A stretch of DNA of 64,000 nucleotides, from contig NZ_AUFO01000010.1 of assembly GCF_000426545.1 (NCBI RefSeq), forward strand, positions 62,001-126,000, given 5' to 3'. This DNA is from Paenibacillus massiliensis subsp. panacisoli DSM 21345 (lineage in GTDB: Bacteria > Bacillota > Bacilli > Paenibacillales > Paenibacillaceae). Below, one piece after another: positions 54,447-62,814 of this stretch. The first letter of the stretch is position 1, and the number at the start of each line of letters is the position of its first letter. The position numbers were made by a program, and so were the translations under genes. Below the pieces are notes generated by a model that was not told the DNA's origin, made no database searches, and saw only the letters and a list, made by a program, of their open reading frames with translations.

Positions 54447-54475
54447 TTGACACTACGATTTCGGATGGATATACT
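54447..54475 (+). promoter_or_regulatory. Sigma-A promoter of alaS
   Basis: A perfect -35 TTGACA (54447-54452), 17-bp spacer and TATACT (54470-54475). Transcription would start near 54482, just upstream of the T-box leader. Confidence 0.8.
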
Positions 54476-54481
54476 AGACAA

Positions 54482-54851
54482 TGTATCATTTTGTGTAATT
54501 ACTCCTTCTGTAATTGCACCAACTTGTATTTACATTAATGTTTTCCCAAAGCTTGCGCTGGGAGCAGTAAGCGTTCCAGCTTGACTTGGCTGTCTAATAA
54601 ATAACACGTTGATGAAATCAAGTACGTCGATTTACCCTCCACAGCGAGCAGGCTCCTTCGGGCATTCCCGATGGGTGGAAGAGCCTGTGCGGCGTGACGA
54701 CGGAAAGCTCATTTCGGAGTGCGGCTCATCCCCGCCGGGAGGCTCCCGTTATCAGCTGATCAAAGGCGATCGTTCATGCGTACTGGCATGGTCGATAACC
54801 AGGGTGGTACCGCGATGAATTCGTCCCTGAAGTATGGAGGGGCGTTTTTTT
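54482..54851 (+). promoter_or_regulatory. alaS T-box: T-box riboswitch of alaS
   Basis: The T-box sequence AGGGTGGTACCGCG is at 54801-54814. The terminator follows: CGTCCCT (54822-54828) pairs with AGGGGCG (54838-54844), then seven T residues. Stem I can be drawn with CGTCG (54625-54629) pairing CGACG (54698-54702); an internal-loop GCG at 54692-54694 would be an alanine specifier. Uncharged tRNA-Ala binding would favour the antiterminator and alaS expression. Confidence 0.93.
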
Positions 54852-54919
54852 GTATTTTCACATCTATTTTTGATTCAGCACGAACCAATCATCTTAATTC
54901 TGATAGTGGAGGCATGTAC

Positions 54920-57544
54920 ATGAAAGCCAGTGAAATCCGTTCCAAATGGCTCGAGTTTTTTGCAGAAAAAGGACACCATATTGAACCAAGCGCATCGCTA
55001 GTTCCTCACAATGATCCATCGCTGCTGTGGATTAATGCAGGCATGGCACCATTGAAGCCATACTTCGACGGTCGCGTGAAGCCGGATAATCCGCGTATTG
55101 CGAATTCGCAGAAATGTATTCGTACCAATGATATTGAGAATGTCGGCAAGACACGCAGACACCATACTTTCTTTGAAATGCTGGGCAACTTCTCTATTGG
55201 TGACTATTTCAAGGAAGAGGTTGTGACCTGGGCATGGGAGTTCCTGACCTCACCGCAATGGATCGGCTTTGATCCAGAGCGTCTGTCGGTTACGGTATAT
55301 CCTGAGGATGAAGAGGCGTACAAGCTGTGGAATGAGAAGGTTGGTCTCCCAGCCGAGCGTATCATCAAGCTGGAGGACAATTTCTGGGATATCGGTGAGG
55401 GTCCTTGTGGTCCATGTACCGAAATCTTCTATGATCGTGGTGAAGCCTACGGTAGCGATATGTCCGATCCCGAGATGTATCCTGGCGGCGAGAACGAACG
55501 CTACCTGGAGGTATGGAACCTCGTATTCTCACAGTTCAATCATAACAAGGATGGCAGCTATACGCCGCTTCCGAATAAGAATATTGATACAGGTGCCGGG
55601 CTGGAGCGTTTTGCATCCATCCTGCAGGACGTGAACTCTAACTTTGATACGGACCTGTTCCAGCCTATTATTCAGAAAGCAGCGTCTATTGCCAATGTGA
55701 CATACAACGAGCATGTGGATACGGATGTAGCCCTGAAGGTGATCGCGGATCATATCCGTACCGTAGCATTTGCCGTGGGAGATGGCGTGCTTCCTTCTAA
55801 TGAAGGTCGAGGCTATGTTATCCGTAGATTGCTCCGCCGGGCTGTCCGTTACGGAAAAATGCTGGGCATGGAGCGTCCATTCATGTATGAGCTGGTCGAG
55901 ACAGTAGGCGACATCATGGGCGTATACTACCCAGAAGTAGTAGAGAAGCGCGAATTCATCGTCAAGGTTATCAAGACGGAGGAGGAACGTTTCCATGAGA
56001 CGCTTAGCGACGGTCTGGCAATTCTGGCAGAGATCAGTGCTGCAGCGACTAGCAACGGTCTGAAGACCATCAGTGGTGCTGATGCGTTTAAGCTGTATGA
56101 CACGTATGGCTTCCCGTTCGATCTGACAGAGGACTATGCGAGCGAGCATGGACTTGGCGTGGACCGTGAGGGCTTCGATCAGGCCATGCAGGAACAGCGT
56201 GAACGGGCGCGTGTTGCCCGTAAGGACAGCGGAAGCATGAAGGTACAGGGCGGAGCATTGTCCGAATTGACGGTTAAAAGTGAATTTGTTGGGTATCATG
56301 ATTTGGTGACCGAATCCAAGGTTGTTGCGATTATCCATGAGGATGCTCTCGTCGATCAGCTGCATGAAGGACAGACTGCGCAGATTGTACTGGATGTTAC
56401 GCCATTCTATGCGGAGAGCGGCGGTCAGGTAAGTGACCGTGGTGTCCTGCGTGGTGGCACGGTTACGGCGCGAGTGGAAGGATTGAGCAAGGCACCTCAA
56501 GGACAGCATGTCCATCAGATCGTGGTGGAGGCTGGCGAGCTTCGTGTGGGTGACTCCGTTCGGGCTGAGGTGAATAGCCAAGCTCGTCAGGATATCGAGA
56601 AAAACCATACGGCCACGCATCTGCTGCACAAAGCGCTCAAGGAAGTATTAGGCGAGCATGTCAATCAGGCTGGCTCTCTGGTAGAGGCCTCCCGTCTGCG
56701 CTTTGACTTCTCTCACTTCGGTAGCATTACTGCGGAAGAGCTAGCCGATATTGAACGTCGGGTGAATAACCACATCTGGGCTCAGGAGTCCGTGAGTATT
56801 GACCTGAAGCCGATTGACGAAGCTAAAGCCATGGGAGCTATGGCACTGTTCGGGGAGAAGTATGGAGACATCGTAAGGGTAGTCAAGGTTGGCGAATACA
56901 GCATTGAGCTATGTGGTGGATGTCATGTGAGCAATACATCGCAGATCGGCCTGTTCAAGCTGCTTGGCGAGAGCGGTATTGGATCGGGTGTCAGAAGAAT
57001 TGAAGCCGTAACAGGTCGTAATGCGTATGAATACATGGAAGAACAGCTGGAGCTGCTCAAAGCCTCAGCCAGCCTGCTCAAATCCAACATTGCAGATGTG
57101 CCTAAGCGAATCGAAGGTCTTCATCAGCAAATGAAAGAGCTGAGCCGTGAGAACGAATCCCTGCAGGGCAAGCTGAGTGCGATTGAGGCTGGTCAATTGA
57201 CGGATAAAGTTGTGCAGGCAGGCAATACATCATTGCTGGCTGTACGAGTGGAAGCCACGAATATGGACGCATTGCGGGCTATTGCAGATGAGCTGAAAGG
57301 CAAGCTGCCGGAGGCAGTGCTCGTACTCGGTGCAGTAATGGAGGACAAGGTGAACTTTGTCGTATCCGTGCCGAAGGAACAGGTCCAGGCAGGACTTCAT
57401 GCAGGCAAGCTGGTCAAGGAGATTGCTTCGGTCTGCGGCGGCGGTGGCGGCGGCCGACCAGACATGGCTCAAGCGGGCGGCAAGGATGTATCCAAGCTGG
57501 ATGAAGCTTTGAAGCGTGCCGTAGAGCTGGTGTCCCAAGGCTAA
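54920..57544 (+). CDS. alaS: Alanyl-tRNA synthetase
   Basis: 874-residue class II synthetase that charges tRNA-Ala and edits Ser/Gly mischarging. The N-terminal domain has [32 protein letters not shown] and class II motifs; the editing domain has [14 protein letters not shown] and [13 protein letters not shown] (zinc ligands). The C-terminal C-Ala domain ends with [18 protein letters not shown]. The ATG at 54920 has GGAGG 7 nt upstream; the frame is open back through the T-box but has no meaning there. Confidence 0.97.
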   Translation: MKASEIRSKWLEFFAEKGHHIEPSASLVPHNDPSLLWINAGMAPLKPYFDGRVKPDNPRIANSQKCIRTNDIENVGKTRRHHTFFEMLGNFSIGDYFKEEVVTWAWEFLTSPQWIGFDPERLSVTVYPEDEEAYKLWNEKVGLPAERIIKLEDNFWDIGEGPCGPCTEIFYDRGEAYGSDMSDPEMYPGGENERYLEVWNLVFSQFNHNKDGSYTPLPNKNIDTGAGLERFASILQDVNSNFDTDLFQPIIQKAASIANVTYNEHVDTDVALKVIADHIRTVAFAVGDGVLPSNEGRGYVIRRLLRRAVRYGKMLGMERPFMYELVETVGDIMGVYYPEVVEKREFIVKVIKTEEERFHETLSDGLAILAEISAAATSNGLKTISGADAFKLYDTYGFPFDLTEDYASEHGLGVDREGFDQAMQEQRERARVARKDSGSMKVQGGALSELTVKSEFVGYHDLVTESKVVAIIHEDALVDQLHEGQTAQIVLDVTPFYAESGGQVSDRGVLRGGTVTARVEGLSKAPQGQHVHQIVVEAGELRVGDSVRAEVNSQARQDIEKNHTATHLLHKALKEVLGEHVNQAGSLVEASRLRFDFSHFGSITAEELADIERRVNNHIWAQESVSIDLKPIDEAKAMGAMALFGEKYGDIVRVVKVGEYSIELCGGCHVSNTSQIGLFKLLGESGIGSGVRRIEAVTGRNAYEYMEEQLELLKASASLLKSNIADVPKRIEGLHQQMKELSRENESLQGKLSAIEAGQLTDKVVQAGNTSLLAVRVEATNMDALRAIADELKGKLPEAVLVLGAVMEDKVNFVVSVPKEQVQAGLHAGKLVKEIASVCGGGGGGRPDMAQAGGKDVSKLDEALKRAVELVSQG

Positions 57545-57675
57545 ATGAAGAAATTTTGCCCTAAATAATGGATTTCCAATTCCTTTATTTCCTTACAGGG
57601 CGCTGATTATGGTATGATAGAGAAGAAAAGCTGGACATAACATGTACACATGTTTTGTGGAAGCGAGGTGTCAAC

Positions 57676-57936
57676 ATGGACTCTATGGATAAGACGGTCA
57701 AGTTTAATGTCAAAGGGGACGAGGAAGAAGCGTCTTCCCAGGAAATTTTGTTGACAGTATACGATGCACTGGTGGAGAAGGAGTACAATCCAATCAACCA
57801 GATCGTCGGCTACCTGTTATCCGGGGACCCCGCTTACATTCCCCGTCATAACAATGCAAGAAGTCTGGTTCGCAAGAAAGAACGCGATGAGCTGATTGAA
57901 GAATTAGTCCGTTCCTATCTGGCCAACCATCGTTAA
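57676..57936 (+). CDS. ireB: IreB/YrzL family regulatory phosphoprotein (UPF0297)
   Basis: 86-residue cytoplasmic protein. Family sequence is clear: [50 protein letters not shown] (read in parts), [18 protein letters not shown]. In Enterococcus IreB is the target of the IreK Ser/Thr kinase. The ATG at 57676 has GAGGTG upstream. It heads the usual ireB-ruvX-DUF1292 set downstream of alaS. Confidence 0.92.
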   Translation: MDSMDKTVKFNVKGDEEEASSQEILLTVYDALVEKEYNPINQIVGYLLSGDPAYIPRHNNARSLVRKKERDELIEELVRSYLANHR

Positions 57937-57946
57937 GGGAGACTGG

Positions 57947-58363
57947 ATGAGATTACTGGGACTGGATTACGGTGACCGCAGAATCGGTGTCGCACTAAGC
58001 GATGCGTTCGGCTGGACCGCTCAAGGTTTGGAAGTTATTGAAAGGCGCAAGGATGCAAGTGAGTTTGCCAGAATCGAAGCCCTCGTCAAGGAGCATGAGG
58101 TGGAGCAGATTGTATTGGGTCTTCCCAAGAACATGAATGGAACCATCGGTCCCAGAGGAGAGCTGGCTATGGCGTTCGCTGAGCATTTGCGCGAGGTATT
58201 GAACATCCCCGTTCACCTTTGGGATGAGAGGCTCACTACCGTTTCTGCTGAGCGTGCATTGATTGATGCTGATGTAAGCCGGAAGAAACGCAAGCAGGTT
58301 GTGGACAAAATGGCGGCATGCTTGATCTTGCAAAATTATTTGGATGCTAACAGTACAAGGTGA
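57947..58363 (+). CDS. ruvX: Holliday junction resolvase-like protein RuvX (YqgF)
   Basis: 138-residue RNase H-fold nuclease of the YqgF/RuvX family, implicated in 16S rRNA 5' end processing and Holliday junction resolution. Signature [25 protein letters not shown] at the start (first catalytic Asp), [19 protein letters not shown], and [28 protein letters not shown] with DK at the C-terminal acidic site. It begins 10 bp after ireB. Confidence 0.94.
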   Translation: MRLLGLDYGDRRIGVALSDAFGWTAQGLEVIERRKDASEFARIEALVKEHEVEQIVLGLPKNMNGTIGPRGELAMAFAEHLREVLNIPVHLWDERLTTVSAERALIDADVSRKKRKQVVDKMAACLILQNYLDANSTR

Positions 58364-58376
58364 GGGGGATTTCGCA

Positions 58377-58679
58377 ATGGCTGATAACCGAGTGGAATTG
58401 GAAGAAGAGCAACCGGAAATTATCTACATCGCTGATGAAGATGGCAACGAAGAGGAATTCGAGGTCATTATGAAATTCGAGGTAGATGGCTCCGACGCCA
58501 AGTATATGATGGTTGCACCAGTCGAGCCTGAAGAGGATGAGACCGATGTATATGCGTTCCGCTATGAAGAAGAGGGAGACGATATCAAGCTATTTGTCAT
58601 CCAGGATGACGCCGAATGGGAGATCGTCGAGGAAACTTTTAATACATTTGTAGAAGAGGAAGAGGATGCTGACGCATGA
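58377..58679 (+). CDS. DUF1292 protein (YrzB family), first copy
   Basis: 100-residue acidic protein. EIIYIADEDGNEEEFEVIMKF, then YAFRYEEEGDDIKLFVIQDDAEWEIVEETFNTF (read in parts) is the DUF1292 pattern. The ATG at 58377 has GAGGGGG upstream; a longer frame begins inside ruvX. Function unknown in all species. It overlaps the second copy by 4 bp. Confidence 0.85.
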   Translation: MADNRVELEEEQPEIIYIADEDGNEEEFEVIMKFEVDGSDAKYMMVAPVEPEEDETDVYAFRYEEEGDDIKLFVIQDDAEWEIVEETFNTFVEEEEDADA

Positions 58680-58981
58680 CATCTTACTCTCGTGAAGATA
58701 TTCAGTGGCTGTCTCGACTCCAGGAATCCTTCGGCTCTGACATCGAGCTGGAGGATGAACAGGGGAAGAGCGTCATGTATCAGCTGGTAGCGGAATTCGA
58801 GGTACAGGGTCAAGGTTATGCCGTGATCCAGGCACCGAATGCATCTGCAGAGGATTATGAGTTATTGCGTGTTCAATATAACGGTGATGGGGAGCCTGAA
58901 CTCACAACCATTGAGGATGATGAGGAATGGGAAGACATTGCCGAGCTATACGACGAAGTAACCTTGCCGGAGGAAGCTTGA
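58676..58981 (+). CDS. DUF1292-like protein, second copy
   Basis: 101-residue acidic protein, overlapping the first DUF1292 gene by ATGA. YQLVAEFEVQGQGYAVIQAP and ELTTIEDDEEWEDIAELYDEV align with the first copy, so the pair is a divergent tandem duplication. Function unknown. Confidence 0.8.
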   Translation: MTSYSREDIQWLSRLQESFGSDIELEDEQGKSVMYQLVAEFEVQGQGYAVIQAPNASAEDYELLRVQYNGDGEPELTTIEDDEEWEDIAELYDEVTLPEEA

Positions 58982-59031
58982 CGGCCAGAAGAAGCTTGAC
59001 CAATTGTAAAGCCTGTTGAGATGAACCTGAA

Positions 59032-59055
59032 AGGGCGGACCAGTCCGCTCTTTTT
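59032..59055 (+). terminator. Short terminator between DUF1292 and mltG
   Basis: AGGGCGGA (59032-59039), CCAG loop, TCCGCTCT (59044-59051), then T residues to 59055. One G-T pair. It ends the alaS-ireB-ruvX group and supports a mltG start downstream of it. Confidence 0.6.
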
Positions 59056-59074
59056 GGCTGTGAAGGGGTTGGGA

Positions 59075-60127
59075 TTGTTGAAGCGTAAATCTAGACCGGC
59101 ATTGCTCTTCCTGCTCTTGCTTGTTCTATTAGCGGGAGGAGCTGCGTGGTATCTGTGGCAAATGATGCAGCCTGTGCAAGCAAAGTCCGAGCCTGTTGCT
59201 TTTACCATAGAACAAGGGATGAGCTCCTCTAGGATTGCTGAATTGCTGGAGGAGAAGGGTCTTATTCGGAATGCTCTCGTTTTTAAAGGATATGTGAGAT
59301 GGAATAATGTCGGGAGCGGCTTCCAGGCGGGGAATTACGCGGTTACACCTGGGGCCGATTTTGATGCAATTATAACGAAGTTATCCTCAGGAGACGTTGA
59401 GAAGGAAGAAATGCTGCGTTTTACCATTCCTGAGGGCTATACAATAATCCAAATCGCTGATCGACTTCAGGAAGCAGGAATTGTGGACAAAGAAGAGTTC
59501 CTCAAGCTGGCTAATGATGCAGCTGCCTTCGAGCTCCCACTGACTGAGTCGATTCCGCGGAATGATAAGCTGAGATATCAACTGGAGGGCTACCTGTTCC
59601 CTGAGACTTATGAGGTCAAGAAGGACAGTACAGTTAAGGATATTGTTACAGTAATGCTGCAGCAGACCCAGAAGGAGCTAGACTCTATCACCGATCTGGA
59701 GGCACGACTGCAGGAACGCGGCGAATCCTTACATGAGCTGATGACGGTCGCTTCCCTGATTGAGCGTGAGGTTGTGGTGGATGAAGAGCGTCCGATGGTA
59801 GCCAGCGTTATCTATAATCGCCTGAAGAAAGGGCAAAGGCTTGAGATTGACGCCACGGTGCAATATATGCTGGACAAGCAGAAGGAGCGGCTTCTGTTCA
59901 AGGATCTGGAGGTAGATACACCGTACAATACTTATATGTATGACGGGCTACCGCCAGGGCCGATCTCGAGCCCGAGTCTAAGCGCCGTAGAAGCTGCGCT
60001 GGAGCCAGCCGATACGGATTATTTCTACTATGTGACGAAGAAGGATGGTACGCAGGGGCATTTGTTCGGGCGTACGTATCAGGAACATTTACGCAATATC
60101 GAAGCTAGCAAAAATGTGACACAATAG
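59075..60127 (+). CDS. mltG: Endolytic peptidoglycan transglycosylase
   Basis: About 350-residue membrane-anchored lytic transglycosylase (YceG) that cuts nascent glycan strands. One N-terminal span (PALLFLLLLVLLAGGAAWYLW), a LysM-like domain (VAFTIEQGMSSSRIAELLEEKGLI), then the catalytic domain with MTVASLIEREV (catalytic Glu), EIDATVQYML and NTYMYDGLPPGPISSPSLSA. The frame is open to an ATG at 59021, but a terminator hairpin lies in that part; TTG 59075 or 59078 with GAAGGGG upstream is preferred. Confidence 0.92.
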   Translation: MLKRKSRPALLFLLLLVLLAGGAAWYLWQMMQPVQAKSEPVAFTIEQGMSSSRIAELLEEKGLIRNALVFKGYVRWNNVGSGFQAGNYAVTPGADFDAIITKLSSGDVEKEEMLRFTIPEGYTIIQIADRLQEAGIVDKEEFLKLANDAAAFELPLTESIPRNDKLRYQLEGYLFPETYEVKKDSTVKDIVTVMLQQTQKELDSITDLEARLQERGESLHELMTVASLIEREVVVDEERPMVASVIYNRLKKGQRLEIDATVQYMLDKQKERLLFKDLEVDTPYNTYMYDGLPPGPISSPSLSAVEAALEPADTDYFYYVTKKDGTQGHLFGRTYQEHLRNIEASKNVTQ

Positions 60128-60139
60128 GAGTTGTACAAT

Positions 60140-61072
60140 ATGCAAAAAAAACCGGAACTGCTTGTTACGGCAGCTACACCGCAGGAGGCACGGCAGCTTC
60201 TGGAGGCAGGAGCAGATGCCCTTCTGATCGGGGATGACCGCTTTGGCATGCGTCTGCCGGGTAGCTTCACGCTGGAGCAAATTAAGGAGACCGTTGATGA
60301 GGCGCACAAGCGTAACGGGAAGGTCTACGTATCTATGAGCAACTTGATGACCAACGATCTGCTGCAGTCGATCCCGACATATATCGAGAAGCTTGCGGAG
60401 TACGGCGTGGATGCGATCGAATTCAATGACCCCTCTGTGCTGGCAGCTGCGAGAGAGCATGCTCCGAATATCCGTTTGTTCTGGAATGCCGAGATGACCT
60501 CGACGAACTATGCCACAGCTAACTACTGGGGCGAGAAGGGAGCTTCTCGCGTCGTACTGGCACGTGAGCTAAATATGGATGAGATTACAGGGATGATTCC
60601 TCATCTACAGATCGAGGCCCAGGTGCAGGTGCATGGGATGACGAACATTTATCATTCCAAGCGGAGTCTGGTGGCTAGCTACATGAAGCATCAGAATCGT
60701 CCAGTGGATGGTAATCTGGGGATGGATCGGGGGTTGTTCCTGATCGAGACGGATGAGCGCCCTGATCAGAAATTCCCTATCTATGAGGATGTCAACGGAA
60801 CGCATATCATGAGCTCGGATGACATCTGTATTATCGAGGATCTGCATATTATGATGGAAGCCGGCGTGCACAGCTTCAAGATCGAAGGTCTTATGAAGTC
60901 GCTCGCTTATAACTGTGCTGCAGTTAAGGCTTATCGTCAGGCCATAGATGCCTATGCTGCTGATGCTGACAGCTACGCGTTCGATGAGAGCTGGCTGGAT
61001 GAAGTAAGGCGATTGCAGGACCCGGAGCGGGAGCTGTCCTTCGGATTTTTCTATAAAGAGCAGGTTTATTAA
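60140..61072 (+). CDS. trhP1: U32 family protein TrhP1 (YrrN), tRNA 5-hydroxyuridine synthesis
   Basis: 310-residue U32 'peptidase' family protein. In B. subtilis the two U32 proteins next to mltG hydroxylate U34 of tRNAs in a prephenate-dependent reaction. Motifs: LVTAATPQEARQLLEAGADALLIG, YVSMSNLMTNDL, HSFKIEGLMKSLAYNCAAVKAYR. The ATG at 60140 has AGGAG 8 nt upstream. It sits directly after mltG (12 bp), where trmR is normally found. Confidence 0.88.
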   Translation: MQKKPELLVTAATPQEARQLLEAGADALLIGDDRFGMRLPGSFTLEQIKETVDEAHKRNGKVYVSMSNLMTNDLLQSIPTYIEKLAEYGVDAIEFNDPSVLAAAREHAPNIRLFWNAEMTSTNYATANYWGEKGASRVVLARELNMDEITGMIPHLQIEAQVQVHGMTNIYHSKRSLVASYMKHQNRPVDGNLGMDRGLFLIETDERPDQKFPIYEDVNGTHIMSSDDICIIEDLHIMMEAGVHSFKIEGLMKSLAYNCAAVKAYRQAIDAYAADADSYAFDESWLDEVRRLQDPERELSFGFFYKEQVY

Positions 61073-61100
61073 TTGAAATTAAAAAGGGGTGGACAACACG

Positions 61101-62429
61101 ATGGCAACCTTAACGAAGCCTAAATACGCAGGAAAGAGAAACCGTCTTGATAAACCGGAGCTTCTGGCACCGGCAGGGAATCTGGAGAAGCTAAAATTTG
61201 CGATTCATTATGGAGCAGACGCTGTCTATATCGGAGGTCAGCATTATGGCCTGCGCTCGAATGCGGATAATTTCAGCTTTGAGGAAATGCGTGAGGGTGT
61301 GGAATTTGCACGAAAGTATGGGGCCAAGGTGTTTGTGGCCACCAACATATATGCACATAATGAAGATATCGAAGGAATTAAGGAATATTTGCAGAACCTG
61401 CATGACGCGGGAATCTCTGCGATTATTGCGGCTGATCCGGCGATCATTGATGTAGCTCGCAAGTTCGTACCTGGACTGGAAGTCCATCTGAGTACTCAGC
61501 AATCCACGTTGAACTGGCAAGCTGTGAAGTTCTGGAAGGATCAGGGGTTACCACGGGTTGTGCTTGGACGTGAGACTAGTATGGAAGAGATTCAGGAGAT
61601 CAAGAAGCACGTCGACATCGAAATAGAATCCTTTATTCACGGTGCCATGTGTTCCTCGTTCTCCGGACGTTGTGTCCTGTCCAACCATTTTACGGATCGT
61701 GATTCCAATCGTGGGGGCTGCTGTCAGTCCTGCCGCTGGAAGTATGATCTGTTCGAGGACGCTCGTCCAGAGGGTACGTGGATCTCTGAGGAGGAAGCAC
61801 GGGATAGCCGAGTCCTTCAGAACTTCCGTCTTGGCGAGACGCAGCTGCCGCTGTTCGAGGAGAAGGATAATGCCTTCACTATGGGCTCCAAGGATCTGTG
61901 CATGATTGATCATATTCCGGATCTGATTGATGTGGGTGTGGACAGCTTTAAGATCGAAGGACGCATGAAGTCCATACACTATGTAGCAACTGTGGTGAAT
62001 GTCTACCGTCAAGCGATTGATTCGTATATGGCGGACCCTGATAACTACGTACTCAAACCAGAATGGGTTGAGGAGATTAACAAAGCAGCTAATCGTCCAC
62101 TGAATACTGGATTTTTCTATGACACACCTGATCATGAGGATCATATCTATGAGCCTGAGGAGAAGGCCGTACCTTATGATTTTGCTGGACTCGTATTGGA
62201 CTATGATGCAGCAACTGGGATGGCTACTGTTCAGCAACGGAATCACTTCAAGCCTGGACATGAGATCGAGTTCTTTGGGCCTAACGGTACCTTCTTCAAG
62301 CAAAAGGTTGGACAAATCTGGGATGAAGAAGGCAATGAGCTTGACGCTGCCCGTCATCCACTTCAGCCGATTCGAATGAAGGTGGACCAGCCCGTATCTT
62401 ATTTTGATATGATGCGTAAGAAAAAATAG
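61101..62429 (+). CDS. trhP2: U32 family protein TrhP2 (YrrO), tRNA 5-hydroxyuridine synthesis
   Basis: 442-residue U32 family protein. The signature ESFIHGAMCSSFSGRCVLSNHFTDRDSNRGGCCQSCRW (read in parts) holds the four Cys that bind an Fe-S cluster, and DSFKIEGRMKSIHYVATVVNVYRQ follows. LAPAGNLEKLKFAIHYGADAVYIGG is the N-terminal landmark. The ATG at 61101 has GGGGTGG 8 nt upstream. Last gene of the backbone block; a 12-bp hairpin follows. Confidence 0.92.
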   Translation: MATLTKPKYAGKRNRLDKPELLAPAGNLEKLKFAIHYGADAVYIGGQHYGLRSNADNFSFEEMREGVEFARKYGAKVFVATNIYAHNEDIEGIKEYLQNLHDAGISAIIAADPAIIDVARKFVPGLEVHLSTQQSTLNWQAVKFWKDQGLPRVVLGRETSMEEIQEIKKHVDIEIESFIHGAMCSSFSGRCVLSNHFTDRDSNRGGCCQSCRWKYDLFEDARPEGTWISEEEARDSRVLQNFRLGETQLPLFEEKDNAFTMGSKDLCMIDHIPDLIDVGVDSFKIEGRMKSIHYVATVVNVYRQAIDSYMADPDNYVLKPEWVEEINKAANRPLNTGFFYDTPDHEDHIYEPEEKAVPYDFAGLVLDYDAATGMATVQQRNHFKPGHEIEFFGPNGTFFKQKVGQIWDEEGNELDAARHPLQPIRMKVDQPVSYFDMMRKKK

Positions 62430-62814
62430 TATAAATCGCCAGTTATAAGACAATTATCCTATAACATTGCTGCTTAAGACCCTCTTTGAATAAGAGGGTC
62501 TTATTCATGAATAGGAAAAAAGTTTTAAGAAATTTTATTAGCGGGACGTAAAAGTGTTAACATCCGACCATAATATTACGATATATATTAAGAGTAGCTT
62601 TTTACATAATGCCCCAAAACTATGTTTGAATGCATGTTGCAGCTGGCAATTGACTATGGTCAAGCCTCTCAAGCAAGACCTTTGTGCATAATCCGGCATG
62701 TGTTTATTTAGCGTGCGGCCAAAATAGGAAGGGGGACGTGTATTATTCAGGCAAGCTGTGAAAGAGGAAAATGTTGTAAGGAGAGAAATATAACACATTC
62801 GGCAGGTGAGAGAA
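62430..62814. other. Intergenic region before the chemoreceptor gene
   Basis: It holds the trhP2 terminator (62475-62503). The rest is AT-rich; I see no clear sigma-D or sigma-A promoter and no small gene. Confidence 0.4.
62475..62503 (+). terminator. Terminator hairpin after trhP2
   Basis: TAAGACCCTCTT (62475-62486) and AAGAGGGTCTTA (62492-62503) are perfectly paired around TGAAT. The T run is short, so it may act in both directions. Confidence 0.75.

Larger units (their letters stand above)
54416..54919. other. alaS leader region
   Basis: No gene. It holds the sigma-A promoter (54447-54475) and the T-box leader (about 54482-54851). Confidence 0.85.

Noticed and set aside
54719..54919. N-terminal extension of AlaS
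   Set aside because: The frame is open, but it runs through the T-box and its terminator; the good ribosome binding site and family start are at 54920.
55529..56629. Long open frame on the minus strand inside alaS
   Set aside because: It lies entirely within a firmly identified gene, has no ribosome binding site and a His/Leu/Arg-rich composition typical of an antisense shadow.
61548..62453. About 300-codon minus-strand frame opposite trhP2
   Set aside because: Shadow of a clear U32 gene; no family features, no ribosome binding site.
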